A DNA stretch of 64,000 bases from CAVWGP01 sp963754645 (GCA_963754645.1 CAVWGP010000004.1:310001-374000), one strand, 5' to 3'; positions 48,475-57,899 are shown, counted from the stretch's first letter. Program-made: numbers and translations. The notes: generated by a model not told the origin, from the letters alone.

Positions 48475-49463
48475 ATTTCCTCCCGCCGCGCATCCTGCGC
48501 TGGGCACTGTTCGCGCTGCAAATCGTTTGTCTCGCCGGTGCTACGCAGGCGCAGACGCGGAGTCCGCTCGTCGCCGTTTTGGTGCATGGCACGGAGAACG
48601 CGCATCGCGCGCGGGTCGACGCGCTGCGCGAGGGCATGCGCGAGCACGGCTATGCCGAGGGGCGGAACTATGCGTTGGTGCTGCGCTGGAGCGACGGCCG
48701 GATCGAGCGGCTGCCCGGGCTGGCGCGCGAACTGCTGGCGTTGAAGCCCGATGTCGCCGTCGGCGCGAACGTCCTCTGCGGCGCAAGCCTTCTGGCGCGA
48801 ATCCAAGACAGTGCCGATCGTCATGGCCGGCGGCGCCGGGGCGTTGCAATCCGGCCTGATCGCGAGCCTGGCGCGGCCCGGCGGCACCGTGACCGGCTCG
48901 ACCAATCAGGGCGAGGAGCTGACGCAGAAGCTGTTCGAACTGCTCAACGAGATCGCGCCCGGCGCCAAGCGCGTGATGACCCTGTCGTCCGGCCGCGGCC
49001 TGGTCGAGCCCGACGTGCGCGCCGCCTCGCGCGCCGCCGCCAAGACGCTGCGGCTGAGCTTGATCGAAGCCTTCGCGAACTCGCCCGAGGAGATCCGCGG
49101 CCTCGCGGCGCAGTGCGAGCGCGAACGCTGCGAGGCGCTCGTTGTTCTGCTCGATCCGACGCTGCTGAGCTGGCGCGCGCGACGTCGTCGCCTTCGCAGC
49201 GCAGCGGAAGATACCGGCGATCTATTCGAGCCTGGAATATGCCGAAGATCAGGGCTTGATGGCCTATGCCGCCGACCAGCGCCAGGGTTATCCGCCGCGC
49301 CGCCTATTTCATCGACCGGATCCTCAAGGGCGCCAAGCCCGCCGATCTGCCGGTCGAGCAGCCGACCAAGTTCGAGTTCGTCGTCAATCTCAAGACGGCG
49401 AAGTCGCTCGGCCTGACGTTCCCGCCCGCGATCCTGCTGCGCGTGACCGAGGTGATCGAGTGA
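48471..49463 (+). CDS. ABC_sub_bind substrate-binding protein, array copy 11, three frameshifts
   Basis: Last copy. The signal ([20 protein letters not shown]) lacks the arginine pair, so it looks like a Sec signal. Core: [40 protein letters not shown], and [19 protein letters not shown] with [19 protein letters not shown]. Three surplus bases near 48800, 49178 and 49290 move the frame; correcting them restores one protein of about 330 residues. Confidence 0.83.
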
Positions 49464-49850
49464 GCGCGGCGTCGAAGGATCGATCGGCGGCCGACGCCGT
49501 CGGACCTCGAAGGACGCACGGCGTTGCTGCGGCGATCGACCAGTCTTGAGCCAAGTCAGATGGAATCCGGACGATCGCCGCGGGGCGCGATGCGCGGGAC
49601 CCCGCGGCGCGCCAAGGACGCTCAATCGGCGGCAAGATGCTCAAGATGCTCAAGCCGATTTTGAGCATCTTCGCAAGAACGCCGGCATGACCCACTGCAT
49701 CTGGGCAAGATTTTCGGTATGACCTCAAGATTTTGTGTCGCCGCCGGTGCCGATGCACAAACATGAGCATCTTGAGCATCTTCGAGAATCATTGGGTTTT
49801 TTCCGACCGTGATTTTGCGGAAATTGACGCTCATAACGCCCGAAATCGTC
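49464..49850. repeat. intergenic region with a perfect 19-bp inverted repeat
   Basis: AAGATGCTCAAGATGCTCA at 49634-49652 and its exact reverse complement at 49764-49782 enclose 111 bp. The 9-bp unit AAGATGCTC is itself repeated, and a third half-copy (TTGAGCATCTT) sits at 49661-49671. No gene is seen. It may be a small inverted-repeat element or a long-armed terminator between the array and aroE. Confidence 0.7.
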
Positions 49851-50720
49851 TCAGCCGGCGTCGCGCTTGGAAACGGCATCGGCGAAGACGCGCTTCATGC
49901 GTTCGGTATCGGCGGCGCGGCCGGTGAACAGGCGGAACGACTCTGCGGCCTGGTGCACGCACATGCCGCCGCCGTCGAGCACGCGGGCGCCGCGTTCGCG
50001 CGCGCCCTTGAGCAGCGCGGTTTCGAGCGGCGTGTAGACGACGTCGGCGACGAAATGGCCGGCGCGGATCGCGTCGAGCGGCACCGGAATGCCGGGAAAG
50101 CCCGTCATGCCGATCGGCGTGGCGTTGACGACGCCGGCGGCCTCGGCGAGCGCGGGCGCCACATCCGCGATCGCCGCGGCGCGGCCGGCGCCCGGGTGGC
50201 GCGCGAGGTCGGCCACCAGCGCCGCGGCGCGCTTGCCGTCGATGTCGAACACGAGCAGGCGCGCGGCGCCGAGATCGACCAGGGCGAAACCGACCGCGCG
50301 CCCGGCGCCGCCCGCGCCGACCAGGACCGCCGTTTTGCCCGCGATCGCGCCGCGGCCGAGCGTTTCCTCGAAGCTCAAGCGGAAGCCGCTGCGATCGGTG
50401 TTGTAGCCCGCGGTCTTTCCGTCGGCGGCGATCGTCACCGTGTTGACGGCGCCGATCTGGCGCGCCTCGGCGGAGACTTCATCGAGCAAGGGCAGCACGG
50501 CTTCCTTGCATGGATAGGTGACGTTGACGCCGGCGAAACCCGCGCTGCGCGCGGCGCCGAGCAGGCCGGCGAGCGCGCGGCCGGGCAGGGCGTCGAGATC
50601 CATCAAATGGTAATGGCCGCGAATGCCGGCGGCGGCGCAGGCATCTTCGTGCAGCGCCGGCGCCAGCGATCCTTGGATATTGGCGCCGATCAGGCCGAGC
50701 AGGGCGCGCGTTGTTTTCAT
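49851..50720 (-). CDS. aroE: shikimate dehydrogenase
   Basis: 289 residues. Reduces 3-dehydroshikimate with NADPH in the aromatic pathway. Catalytic segment AGVNVTYPCKEAVLPLLDEV (Lys), AVNTVT, YNTDRSGF, the Rossmann glycine loop VLVGAGGAGRAVGFAL, NATPIGM and DVVYTPLETALL are visible. The cofactor loop DIDGKRAAAL, with Asp, may favour NAD or quinate use, so a quinate/shikimate dehydrogenase is possible. Its start overlaps the end of a liv remnant. Confidence 0.9.
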   Translation of the reverse strand: MKTTRALLGLIGANIQGSLAPALHEDACAAAGIRGHYHLMDLDALPGRALAGLLGAARSAGFAGVNVTYPCKEAVLPLLDEVSAEARQIGAVNTVTIAADGKTAGYNTDRSGFRLSFEETLGRGAIAGKTAVLVGAGGAGRAVGFALVDLGAARLLVFDIDGKRAAALVADLARHPGAGRAAAIADVAPALAEAAGVVNATPIGMTGFPGIPVPLDAIRAGHFVADVVYTPLETALLKGARERGARVLDGGGMCVHQAAESFRLFTGRAADTERMKRVFADAVSKRDAG

Positions 50721-51166
50721 GGCGCCGCCGGCTTCAAGCCGCCGCCCGGGAACAACGCGCCGATGCGCGGATCGGCCAGAATGGCGCGCGCGGTATCCTC
50801 GATCCGCGTCTGGCCCTGTTCCAGCACCAGGCCGGAACCGGTTTTGAACAGCGTCGATTTGCCGGCGCCATTCGGGCCGATCACGGCGGCGATGGCGCCG
50901 CGCCGGATTTGGGCGGTGACGCCGTTGAGGACCGTCATCTTGCCGTAGCCGGCGACGACGTTCTCGAGCGCGAGGATCGCGCCTTCGGCGAGGACGAGAA
51001 TGCGCGAACTCAGCGCCATGACGAATTCCATATTGTGCTCGATCACGACGAATGTGGCGCCGGCCTCGCGGTTGACGGCTGCAAGCCGCTCGCGCAGGTT
51101 CGCGAGCATGGTGAGATTGACGCCGCCCGCCGGTTCGTCAAGCAGCGTCAGGCGCGGGCCGGCCAT
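50717..51166 (-). pseudogene. fused remnants of LivG and LivF (branched-chain amino-acid ABC transporter ATPases)
   Basis: One 149-residue open frame joins two incomplete ATPases. It begins at Walker B of a LivG-like protein (LTLLDEPAGGVNLTMLANLR, VVIEHNMEFVMALSSRILVL) and has no Walker A. It then continues into a LivF N-terminus (ALENVVAGYGKMTVLNGVTA, VIGPNGAGKSTLF). Right after Walker A it jumps to a LivF C-terminus (VLEQGQTRIEDTARAIL), so the signature motif and Walker B are missing. It cannot form a working ATPase. Deletion remnants of a liv operon are the simplest reading. Confidence 0.85.
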
Positions 51167-51411
51167 GGCGAAAATGCAGGATCGATTTTGTGGGCGCTCG
51201 CGAAGCTATTGGGGGAGAAGGTGCGGCCCAACGGGCCGCGGGCGATGGGGTGTCGGCGAGGTGAGTTAAAGCTTCGCCCGATAGGCGCGCGTCCCGCGCC
51301 CTTCGCGGCCCCCGCCTTGCCTCGATCCTCTTCCCCACGCGCTACGCGAGCGGTGAAGAGGAAGAAAGCGATTTCTTCGCCACCGCCGCGCGCGGCCCGC
51401 GGATTGCGCCG
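51167..51411. other. gap with GC-rich hairpin repeat, no gene
   Basis: Contains GCGGCCCAACGGGCCGC (about 51222-51240) and CTCTTCCCCACGCG with CGAGCGGTGAAGAGG (about 51328-51362), similar in style to the CTCTCCCC repeats near 22.5 kb. No coding potential was recognised; it lies between two liv remnants. Confidence 0.5.
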
Positions 51412-51604
51412 CTACGTGCCGAGCACGCCGCCCGCGGCATTGATCTCCTCGACCGCGAGGCTCGATCCGTCGCGCCAATTGAGTCCGACCGTGGCGCCGG
51501 CGCCGGACAGCTCGATGATGCTTGGAATCTTGATCGTGCCCTGGGCGTGCAGCGGCGTCGTGGCGAGTGCGACCGCTGCGAGCGGCGGAGCGACGGGCTC
51601 GTCG
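51412..51604 (-). pseudogene. fragment of a LivJ/LivK-type binding protein
   Basis: A short frame with the end of a signal peptide (AAVALATTPLHAQGTIKIPS) followed by GAGATVGLNWRDGSSLAVEE and INAAGGVLGT, then a stop. This is the N-terminus of a branched-chain amino-acid binding protein, where INAAGGVLG is usually followed by the rest of lobe 1. The remainder is missing. Same strand as the LivG/LivF remnant. Confidence 0.7.
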
Positions 51605-52051
51605 TCACGCGATCGCGGCAATTTCCTTTTCAACAGTGCCGGCCAGCGCCTCGACGCGCTCCGCGATGTCGTTGAGCGCGTCGGCAAGTTCGGCCGCTGC
51701 CGCGGCCATGACTTCGGCTCGGATGGCTTCTTCCTGGGCCGCCGTCACTTTTGGGTTCACAGGCCGCGCGGCGGCCGGCGCGGCTTGCGCGATCGCGCTC
51801 GGCGCCGCGCGCGAGACCGGCGCGCCACGCTGCGCCTGCGCGAGGCGGTGCGCCAAGTCCTCGGTCTCGTCGGCCAGCATCAGGCCCGCCATCATCAGCA
51901 ATTGCTGCTCGCCGACATGGCCCACCGCGTGCACCAATTCGCCGACCTTGTCGTCGAGCTTTTTCGCCAGGGCGCGGACGCGGTCTTCCTGGCCGGCCTC
52001 GCAGGCGACGCGATAATTGAGCTTGTTGACGGTGAGGGTGAGATCGCTCAC
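51605..52051 (-). CDS. zapA: cell division protein ZapA
   Basis: 148 residues from a GTG at 52051 that overlaps the upstream stop (GTGA). N-terminal SDLTLTVNKLNYRVACEAGQ, RVRALAKKLDDKVGELVHAV and GEQQLLMMAGLMLADETEDL are the ZapA signature. A long C-terminal Ala-rich coiled-coil part follows (about 90-148). It binds FtsZ and promotes Z-ring bundling. The small upstream coiled-coil gene is its usual alphaproteobacterial partner. Confidence 0.9.
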   Translation of the reverse strand: MSDLTLTVNKLNYRVACEAGQEDRVRALAKKLDDKVGELVHAVGHVGEQQLLMMAGLMLADETEDLAHRLAQAQRGAPVSRAAPSAIAQAAPAAARPVNPKVTAAQEEAIRAEVMAAAAAELADALNDIAERVEALAGTVEKEIAAIA

Positions 52052-52413
52052 GGATTGCCCTTCTGCGCCGTGCCGGTGTACTCGCCGACGGCGCCGCCGA
52101 CGCCATCGCCGCGCCCGGCAGGCGGCGCGGCGGCTTCGGCGGTCTTGCTTTGGACCAGGGAGGCGACTTGGCCGATCAGCCCGTCGAGGCGTTCGCGCAC
52201 GCGCTTCTCGCGGGCGACCAATTCCTCGTTTTCCTTGCGCCCGATCTCGACCGTAGCGAGCAGCGTGTTCCACTCCGGCCCGCCGCGCCGCGGTTCCTTC
52301 TTGAGCTTGTCGATGCGCTCGGAGAGGCGGCGCTGGGCGACGCCCAAACGGTCGAGCGCGCGCTCGAGCCGTTCGCGCGCTTTTTCGATTTTTTCGATCC
52401 TCAGTCCGGCCAA
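52048..52413 (-). CDS. DUF4164-like coiled-coil protein
   Basis: About 121 residues from TTG 52413 (LAGLRIEKIEKARERLERAL). Almost wholly coiled coil, with heptads through LSERIDKLKK, and a Gly/Pro-rich C-terminus. Proteins like this precede zapA in alphaproteobacteria and are annotated as DUF4164. The frame is open upstream to 52569, but that part has no convincing start. Coupled to zapA by the GTGA overlap. Confidence 0.7.
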   Translation of the reverse strand: MAGLRIEKIEKARERLERALDRLGVAQRRLSERIDKLKKEPRRGGPEWNTLLATVEIGRKENEELVAREKRVRERLDGLIGQVASLVQSKTAEAAAPPAGRGDGVGGAVGEYTGTAQKGNP

Positions 52414-52543
52414 ATGAGCGCCCCGTTTACCCCGGTAGAAATATAAGCGGCGGTGCCAATTACCGCCGTTCCCTAAGGCCCCACCATAAGCGGTGCCCGC
52501 GCGCGCCGTCAATTGCGAGGCGCGGCGGGGAGTACGGCGTTCC

Positions 52544-53559
52544 TCAGCGCGCCGCCGAGTTGGCGCCAATGAAGTTCGGCAATTCGATATCGCAGCGCGC
52601 CGCGATCTTCACCGCCACATTCCGGAAATCGGCGTAGCACGCCTGAACGGCGGCCTGATGGCCGCCGATGGCGCCGTCGCCCGGCTTCAGCAGAAACATC
52701 GGCTTGTTGTGCTCCTGGGCCATCGGCATTAGCGAGCGATAGTCCTTGAGCTGAGCGATGCAATTTGGATCAGTTTCGATCGGCGGTGCATCCGCCGACG
52801 ATTTTCCGAGCACGGAGCCGAGATACGCCCCGGGCATCTGGTCGATCCATCGGGCGTATGCTTGAACAGGGCGGTCAAGGCGAATCGAATGACGCCCGAT
52901 GATGTAGCCGATCGGCTTCATCTTTCCCGCCGGTAGCGCGAAATCGAGCGGCGGCTTTTTCTGCACCCGCTCTTTCCACTCGCTGCGCCAAGCGCGCAAT
53001 TTTGGCCCCATGTTGCGCAAGCCTTGAAGCGAAAACAGGTCTGGACCCAAAGGTACGACCACCGCATCCGCCGCGATTAGCGCGGCGCGGTTAATGGCGC
53101 CGAGGTTCGGTCCGACATCGACCAAGGCGACATCGGCCTCGAAATCTTTCCCGGCGGCGGCAATCATTCGCGCGAAGGCGGCCGTGATGCGAAACGCACG
53201 TGGTTGCCGATCCAGGCACAACGGCCAATTTGCCGAAAACTGGTCCTCCGCTTCCGAGAGAGCAAGATCGCCGGCAAGCAGCGCGAGCTTGGCGGCAACC
53301 TCCTCGGGCGCTGGCGCGCCGAGATCGCCCGTGCCCTGAATTAGCGGCGAAAGAATTCCGTAGATTGTGGGACGCGGTTGCCGCTGCCAGATTTTTTCGA
53401 TTTGCTCGTCGCTAAGGAACATGCTGCTGAGATTGCTTGCGGATCGAGATCGGCGGCAATGACTCGCAAGCCCAATTCCGAAAACATCCACGCCAGATGA
53501 TAGGCAAGCGAGGTTTTGCCGACGCCGCCCTTGTTGTTGAAGAACGCGACGGTCTTCAT
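52544..53559 (-). CDS. ParA/Soj-like AAA ATPase, frameshifted
   Basis: About 338 residues from ATG 53559. The deviant Walker A is KTVAFFNNKGGVGKTSLAYH, with VIAADLDPQA after it; the frame then shifts (one base missing near 53437) into NLSSMFLSDEQIEKIW. Walker A'/B region VALVDVGPNLGAINRAALIA and VVVPLGPDLFSLQGLRNMGP are clear. ParA-type ATPases place DNA or proteins on the nucleoid. No ParB or centromere-like site is seen. Its ATG overlaps the stop of the AlbA_2 gene, so the two are coupled and probably act together. Confidence 0.87.
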
Positions 53560-54743
53560 TGCCGCGGCCTCAGAATTGCCAGCACGGAGGTATCCTCAAC
53601 GCGGAACTCGGGCGGCGGATTGCCATTGTCTCCGAGCGCTTTGCGCGCCAAGGGGATACCGACGCCAAATTTCTCGATCAAGCCCATGGCCTTTAACGCC
53701 TCGGCCAGCGTCGGATTGCGATAGTCGGCGACACCGGGTTGGCCGAAATTGTCTCTAGTGACTTGCCCGAAAACCGAGCCGGGGCTCGATATCTCGATGC
53801 GGTCGGCGTACCAATAAATGCGCACCGGCGCGTTGGTCTGGTCGTAGGATCGATGGAGCATGGCGTTGCGCAAGATTTGCCGGAGCGCGACGAGCGGATA
53901 ATCGGGCGATTTTCTATGCTGGGTTGCGGACATGTCCAATGCGACCGCGATGTTGGCCTGGCAAACCTCATCGATCTGCCGGAGCTGATCCGTCAGCACG
54001 CCCGATATTTCCTTCTCGTCCTTGACCGGGTCCGTAATCTCCGTGCCCGAGAAGCGAATGAACTGGATGTAGGCGCCCGGAAACCAATGGCGCGGGTTCT
54101 TGCCGAGCATGAGCAGCCCGGTCGGCGTCGGAACCTGATTGCGCCCGATGAGCCGAAGCGCCAAAAGCTGATCTTCCCGCGATCGGCGATTTTCGGCCAA
54201 CGCCTCGGGTGAAATAACGGCGGGGAGGTACTCGGCTTCGAAGCGCCGAAGGTCCAGGTCGGCCACAGTGGCGCCCGGAACCGGCTGCATGTCGAACGGC
54301 AACGCGGCCATGCGGCGCTTTTCGACGAGGCGCCGTTCTTCCTCCGCGGTCGCAATGGCGCGGCGCGGCCCGATACGGATCCAAACGCGGCCGTCGTATT
54401 TTACCGGCGGATTGTCCGATGGCTCAACTTGAATGACAATCACTTCGCAGCCATCGAATGTTGCAGCCGAGACCGCCATGGCGGGAAAAGGTAGAATCTT
54501 GCCGTCGCCCCTGAGGCCCGCTAGGTCCAGCAGCAAATTATCGGTTATCGCCAGATTAGCGCATTTTCCATCGTCGGTTAGGCCGACAAAGACCACGCCC
54601 GTCGCGCCATGGCGCGGCAGATCATTGGCGAAGGCGCAGATCGCTTGGCCGATCCTGTCCTTGGCTTTCGCCAACTCTTTTCGCTCGACGCGATCGGTTT
54701 CGCGGTCGCGGAAGAGCGTTTCGATCTCGTCGCGGGTCAGCAT
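53556..54743 (-). CDS. AlbA_2 (Schlafen-type) ATP-binding protein with HATPase_c-like C-terminus
   Basis: 395 residues from ATG 54743. N-terminal AlbA_2/Schlafen domain: TDRVERKELAKAKDRIGQAI, CAFANDLPRHGATGVVFVGL, WIRIGPRRAIATAEEERRLV. The C-terminal part has the histidine-kinase-like ATPase features common in this family: ALRQILRNAMLHRSYDQTNA, DRIEISSPGSVFG, and EALKAMGLIEKFGVGIPLAR. Such proteins are called transcriptional regulators or helicases in databases; several belong to defence islands. It overlaps parA by ATGA. The neighbouring housekeeping genes zapA and tkt suggest insertion of this pair. Function inferred only. Confidence 0.85.
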   Translation of the reverse strand: MLTRDEIETLFRDRETDRVERKELAKAKDRIGQAICAFANDLPRHGATGVVFVGLTDDGKCANLAITDNLLLDLAGLRGDGKILPFPAMAVSAATFDGCEVIVIQVEPSDNPPVKYDGRVWIRIGPRRAIATAEEERRLVEKRRMAALPFDMQPVPGATVADLDLRRFEAEYLPAVISPEALAENRRSREDQLLALRLIGRNQVPTPTGLLMLGKNPRHWFPGAYIQFIRFSGTEITDPVKDEKEISGVLTDQLRQIDEVCQANIAVALDMSATQHRKSPDYPLVALRQILRNAMLHRSYDQTNAPVRIYWYADRIEISSPGSVFGQVTRDNFGQPGVADYRNPTLAEALKAMGLIEKFGVGIPLARKALGDNGNPPPEFRVEDTSVLAILRPRQ

Positions 54744-54924
54744 TCGATTTCGCGGCAATTGAACAGCATAGCGGTAGTCTACAGGCGGTCGCGCATCCGC
54801 CAAAGCGCGAATCGCCGGCCTCACTTGTCCACAATCGCCAGTCCGTTGCGCGGCGCTGCCGCGTTGACCGGGGAGGGGGCGCGGGCCATGTTCGGCGCCG
54901 CCCTTCTTCGAGCGATCGCCCGCC

Positions 54925-56911
54925 ATGTCCGCACCCGTTGTTTCCCATTCCGCGCTCGCCAATGCGATCCGCGCCTTGGCCATGGACGCCGTCGAGCAGG
55001 CCAAGTCCGGCCATCCCGGCATGCCGATGGGCATGGCCGATGTCGCGACCGTGCTGTTCACGCGCTTTCTCAAATTCGATCCGCGGCACGCCGATTGGCC
55101 GGACCGCGACCGCTTCGTGCTCTCGGCTGGCCACGGCTCGATGCTGCTCTACGCGCTGCTTCATCTCACCGGCTATGCCGATATGACGCTGGACGAGCTA
55201 AAGCGCTTCCGCCAGCTCGGCTCGCGCACCGCGGGCCACCCGGAATACGGCCACGCCGCCGGCATCGAAACCACGACCGGGCCCTTGGGCCAGGGCCTCG
55301 CCAATGCCGTGGGCATGGCGCTGGCCGAGCGCATCCTCAACGGCCGCTTCGGCGATGCGCTGGTCGATCACTATACTTATGCGCTCGCCGGCGACGGCTG
55401 CTTGATGGAGGGCGTGTCGCAGGAGGCGATCACGCTGGCCGGGCATTTGAAGCTCGCGCGCCTTATCGTGCTGTTCGATGACAATCATATCTCGATCGAC
55501 GGGCCGACCAGCCTGACGACGTCCGAGGATCAGCTCGCGCGCTTCCGCGCCGCCGGCTGGGACGTGCAGGCGATCGACGGGCACGATTCCGCCGCCATCG
55601 CCAAGGCGATCGAGACGGCGCGCGCGACGCCGCTGCCGTCGCTCATCGCTTGCCGCACCGTGATCGGTTACGGCGCGCCCAATAAGGCCGGGACGGCGGC
55701 GACGCATGGCTCGCCGCTCGGCGCGGAGGAAGTCGCCGGCGCGCGGCAAAAGCTCGGCTGGCCGCATCCGCCCTTTGTCGTGCCGGAGGACATCGCATCG
55801 GCGTGGCGCGCAGCCGGCGCGCGCGGCGCCAAGGATTTCACCGCGTGGAGCAACCGCCTCGGCGCCGCCGCGCCGGAAATGCGGCGCGAGTTCGAGCGCG
55901 TCATGGCCGGCGATCTGCCGGAAAATTTCGCCGCCGCGATCGAGTCGATCAAGCTCAAGGCCGCCGCCGAGAAGCCCAAGATCGCGACCCGGCAAAGCTC
56001 CGGCCTCGTGCTCGAAGAACTTGTCAAGACGATGCCCGAGCTTGTCGGCGGTTCTGCCGATCTCACCGGCTCGGTCAACACGCTGGTCAAGGCGCACAAG
56101 GGCATCAAGGCCGGGGCCTATACCGGCGGCTATGTCTATTACGGCGTGCGCGAGCACGGCATGGCGGCGGCGATGAACGGCATGGCGCTGCATAAAGGCG
56201 TCATACCTTATGGCGGCACATTCCTCGTCTTCACCGACTATTGCCGGCCCAGCATCCGGCTCTCGGCCTTGATGGGCCTACGCGTCATCTATGTGATGAC
56301 GCATGATTCGATCGGCCTCGGCGAGGACGGGCCGACGCATCAGCCGGTCGAGCATCTCGCGGCGCTGCGCGCGATACCGAATCTCCGCGTCTTCCGCCCC
56401 GCCGACACGGTGGAAACCGCCGAAGCCTGGGCCCTGGCTTTGGCGGCGCCCGACGCGGCCTCGGTTCTGGTGCTGACGCGCCAGGCGCTGCCCGCGCTGC
56501 GCACGGTGCATACGCGCGAGAACCTATCGGCGCGCGGCGCCTATGTGTTGGCGGAGGCGCAGGGCACGCGGCGCGCGACGCTGCTCGCCACCGGCTCGGA
56601 AGTTCACGTGGCGCTCGATGCGCAGCAGAAATTGGTCGGCCAGGGCGTCGCCGCCGCCGTGGTCTCGATGCCGTGCTGGGAATTGTTCGACACGCAGCCG
56701 CAGGCCTATCGCGAACTCGGTGCTCGGCCCCGGCACGGTGCGCGTCGCGGTCGAAGCCGCCGTGAGCTTCGGCTGGGAGCGCTATGTCGGCGAGAGCGGC
56801 GCCATGGTCGGCATGAAGGGCTTCGGCGCCTCGGCGCCGGCCGGCGATCTCTACAAGCATTTCGGCATCACGTCCGACGCGATCGTCGAGGCAACGCGCC
56901 GGCGGGTTTAA
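54925..56911 (+). CDS. tkt: transketolase, frameshifted near the C-terminus
   Basis: ATG 54925. Thiamine-diphosphate enzyme of the pentose phosphate/Calvin pathway. Conserved parts: [54 protein letters not shown], the ThDP motif [30 protein letters not shown] and [20 protein letters not shown]. After [15 protein letters not shown] one surplus base near 56718 shifts the frame into [20 protein letters not shown], ending at 56911. About 660 residues as expected. gap follows downstream after two small genes; pgk is not in the window. Confidence 0.95.
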
Positions 56912-56927
56912 GGTTAGAAGTTAGATT

Positions 56928-57005
56928 ACAGGAGCCAGGGAGTTGGGGAGATAAGAATTGCGCCTTCGGCGGGGCACAACTCCTCCCCGGCTCCCCGGCT
57001 CCTGT
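56928..57005. repeat. palindromic intergenic repeat, CAGGAGCCGGGGAG-arm type
   Basis: Left arm ACAGGAGCCAGGGAGTTGGG, core GCGCC-TTC-GGCGGGGC, right arm CTCCCCGGCTCCCCGGCTCC then TGT. It is the second copy of the alternative-arm type (see 34622-34702). It lies 17 bp after the tkt stop. Confidence 0.83.
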
Positions 57006-57017
57006 CAAATCTTCTGC

Positions 57018-57711
57018 ATGAACAAAGGCTCGATCATGATCGCTTTCCGCGTTCGTACGGCCCGGATTCTCGCCATGGCGGCATTCGCGATCACCGCATT
57101 GCCCGGTCTATCTACGGCCCAGCGCGCCGGCACCGATCCGGCCAAGCCGCCGGCGCTGAGCTACAGCGCCGAGACCGCGAGCGCGCGCGAAGAGTGGCTC
57201 GGCACCGAGCGGATCGAGAGCGACACGGGGCCGGCGGTGAAAATCTTCTACGCGCCGGGACGGCAGCGCCGCGAAATCGGTGACCGACGGCCAGCTCGAA
57301 GTCTCGATCGTCGACACGGCCGGGCGCAAACGCTTCGCGCTCGACATGACGAACCGGGCTTACACCGAAGCCGCCGTGGCGGACATGGCCGACGCGCTGT
57401 CGCTGGCGCCGGGTTATCCGATGTCGAGCCACGACTATGTCGGGCGCGAAACCGTCAATGGCATCGCGGCGGAGAAATGGAAAATGTCAGGCACGCTGCG
57501 GCGTCGCGTGGCGCATCCGATCGCGGGCTTCCTGTGGCTCGCACAGGGCAATATTCCGGTCAAGATGCAGATCGATATCCGCCCGCCCCAGGCGGAGAAG
57601 GATGCGGAATGGGTGCGCATCATCGTCGAGGTTCGCAAGCTCACGCTCGGCCCCGTCGATGCGAAATTGCTGGCGCCGCCGGCGGATTTCCGGCGCGAAG
57701 CCGCGCGATAG
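57018..57711 (+). CDS. hypothetical exported protein, frameshifted (paralogue of 57900-58571)
   Basis: Start at 57018 or 57036 ([20 protein letters not shown]). Signal peptide, then [16 protein letters not shown] and [12 protein letters not shown]. After one extra base near 57281 the frame continues as [53 protein letters not shown] and [20 protein letters not shown]. The overall beta-rich pattern resembles LolA/DUF4412-like periplasmic proteins, but this is only an impression. It is a tandem paralogue of the next gene. Confidence 0.75.
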
Positions 57712-57728
57712 GGTAAACGCGATTTTTT

Positions 57729-57756
57729 TCTCTGTGCCTTCGTGCCTCTGTGGTTT
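57729..57756. repeat. single arm of the CACAGAGG repeat
   Basis: TCTCTGTGCCTTCGTGCCTC then TGTGGTTT: a right arm without a left arm or core. The same arm follows the paralogous gene at 58641-58670, with the same GCCATGCGGGGCCG after it, so it was duplicated with the gene. Confidence 0.75.
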
Positions 57757-57899
57757 AGCTTTCTTCGCAGCGCCAGCCATGCGGGGCCGAGACGCCACAA
57801 TCTCTGCGCGATTCCTTTGCCGTTCCGGCGCTTTGTAAATCAATTCTTGCTGAATTCCGCCGATAGTTGCGGCGGACCGCGTGAACCCGAGGCGACACC

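Noticed and set aside
38411..49463. Complete ABC importer operon
   Set aside because: All eleven genes are binding proteins; no membrane or ATPase component was found on either strand.
51412..52051. 6S RNA expected downstream of zapA
   Set aside because: The position is occupied by liv remnants and hairpin repeats, and no convincing 6S-like long hairpin with an open bubble could be drawn by eye.
52544..54743. Plasmid or prophage remnant around parA
   Set aside because: No replication, integrase, ParB or phage structural genes are near, and the flanks (zapA, tkt) are chromosomal core genes.
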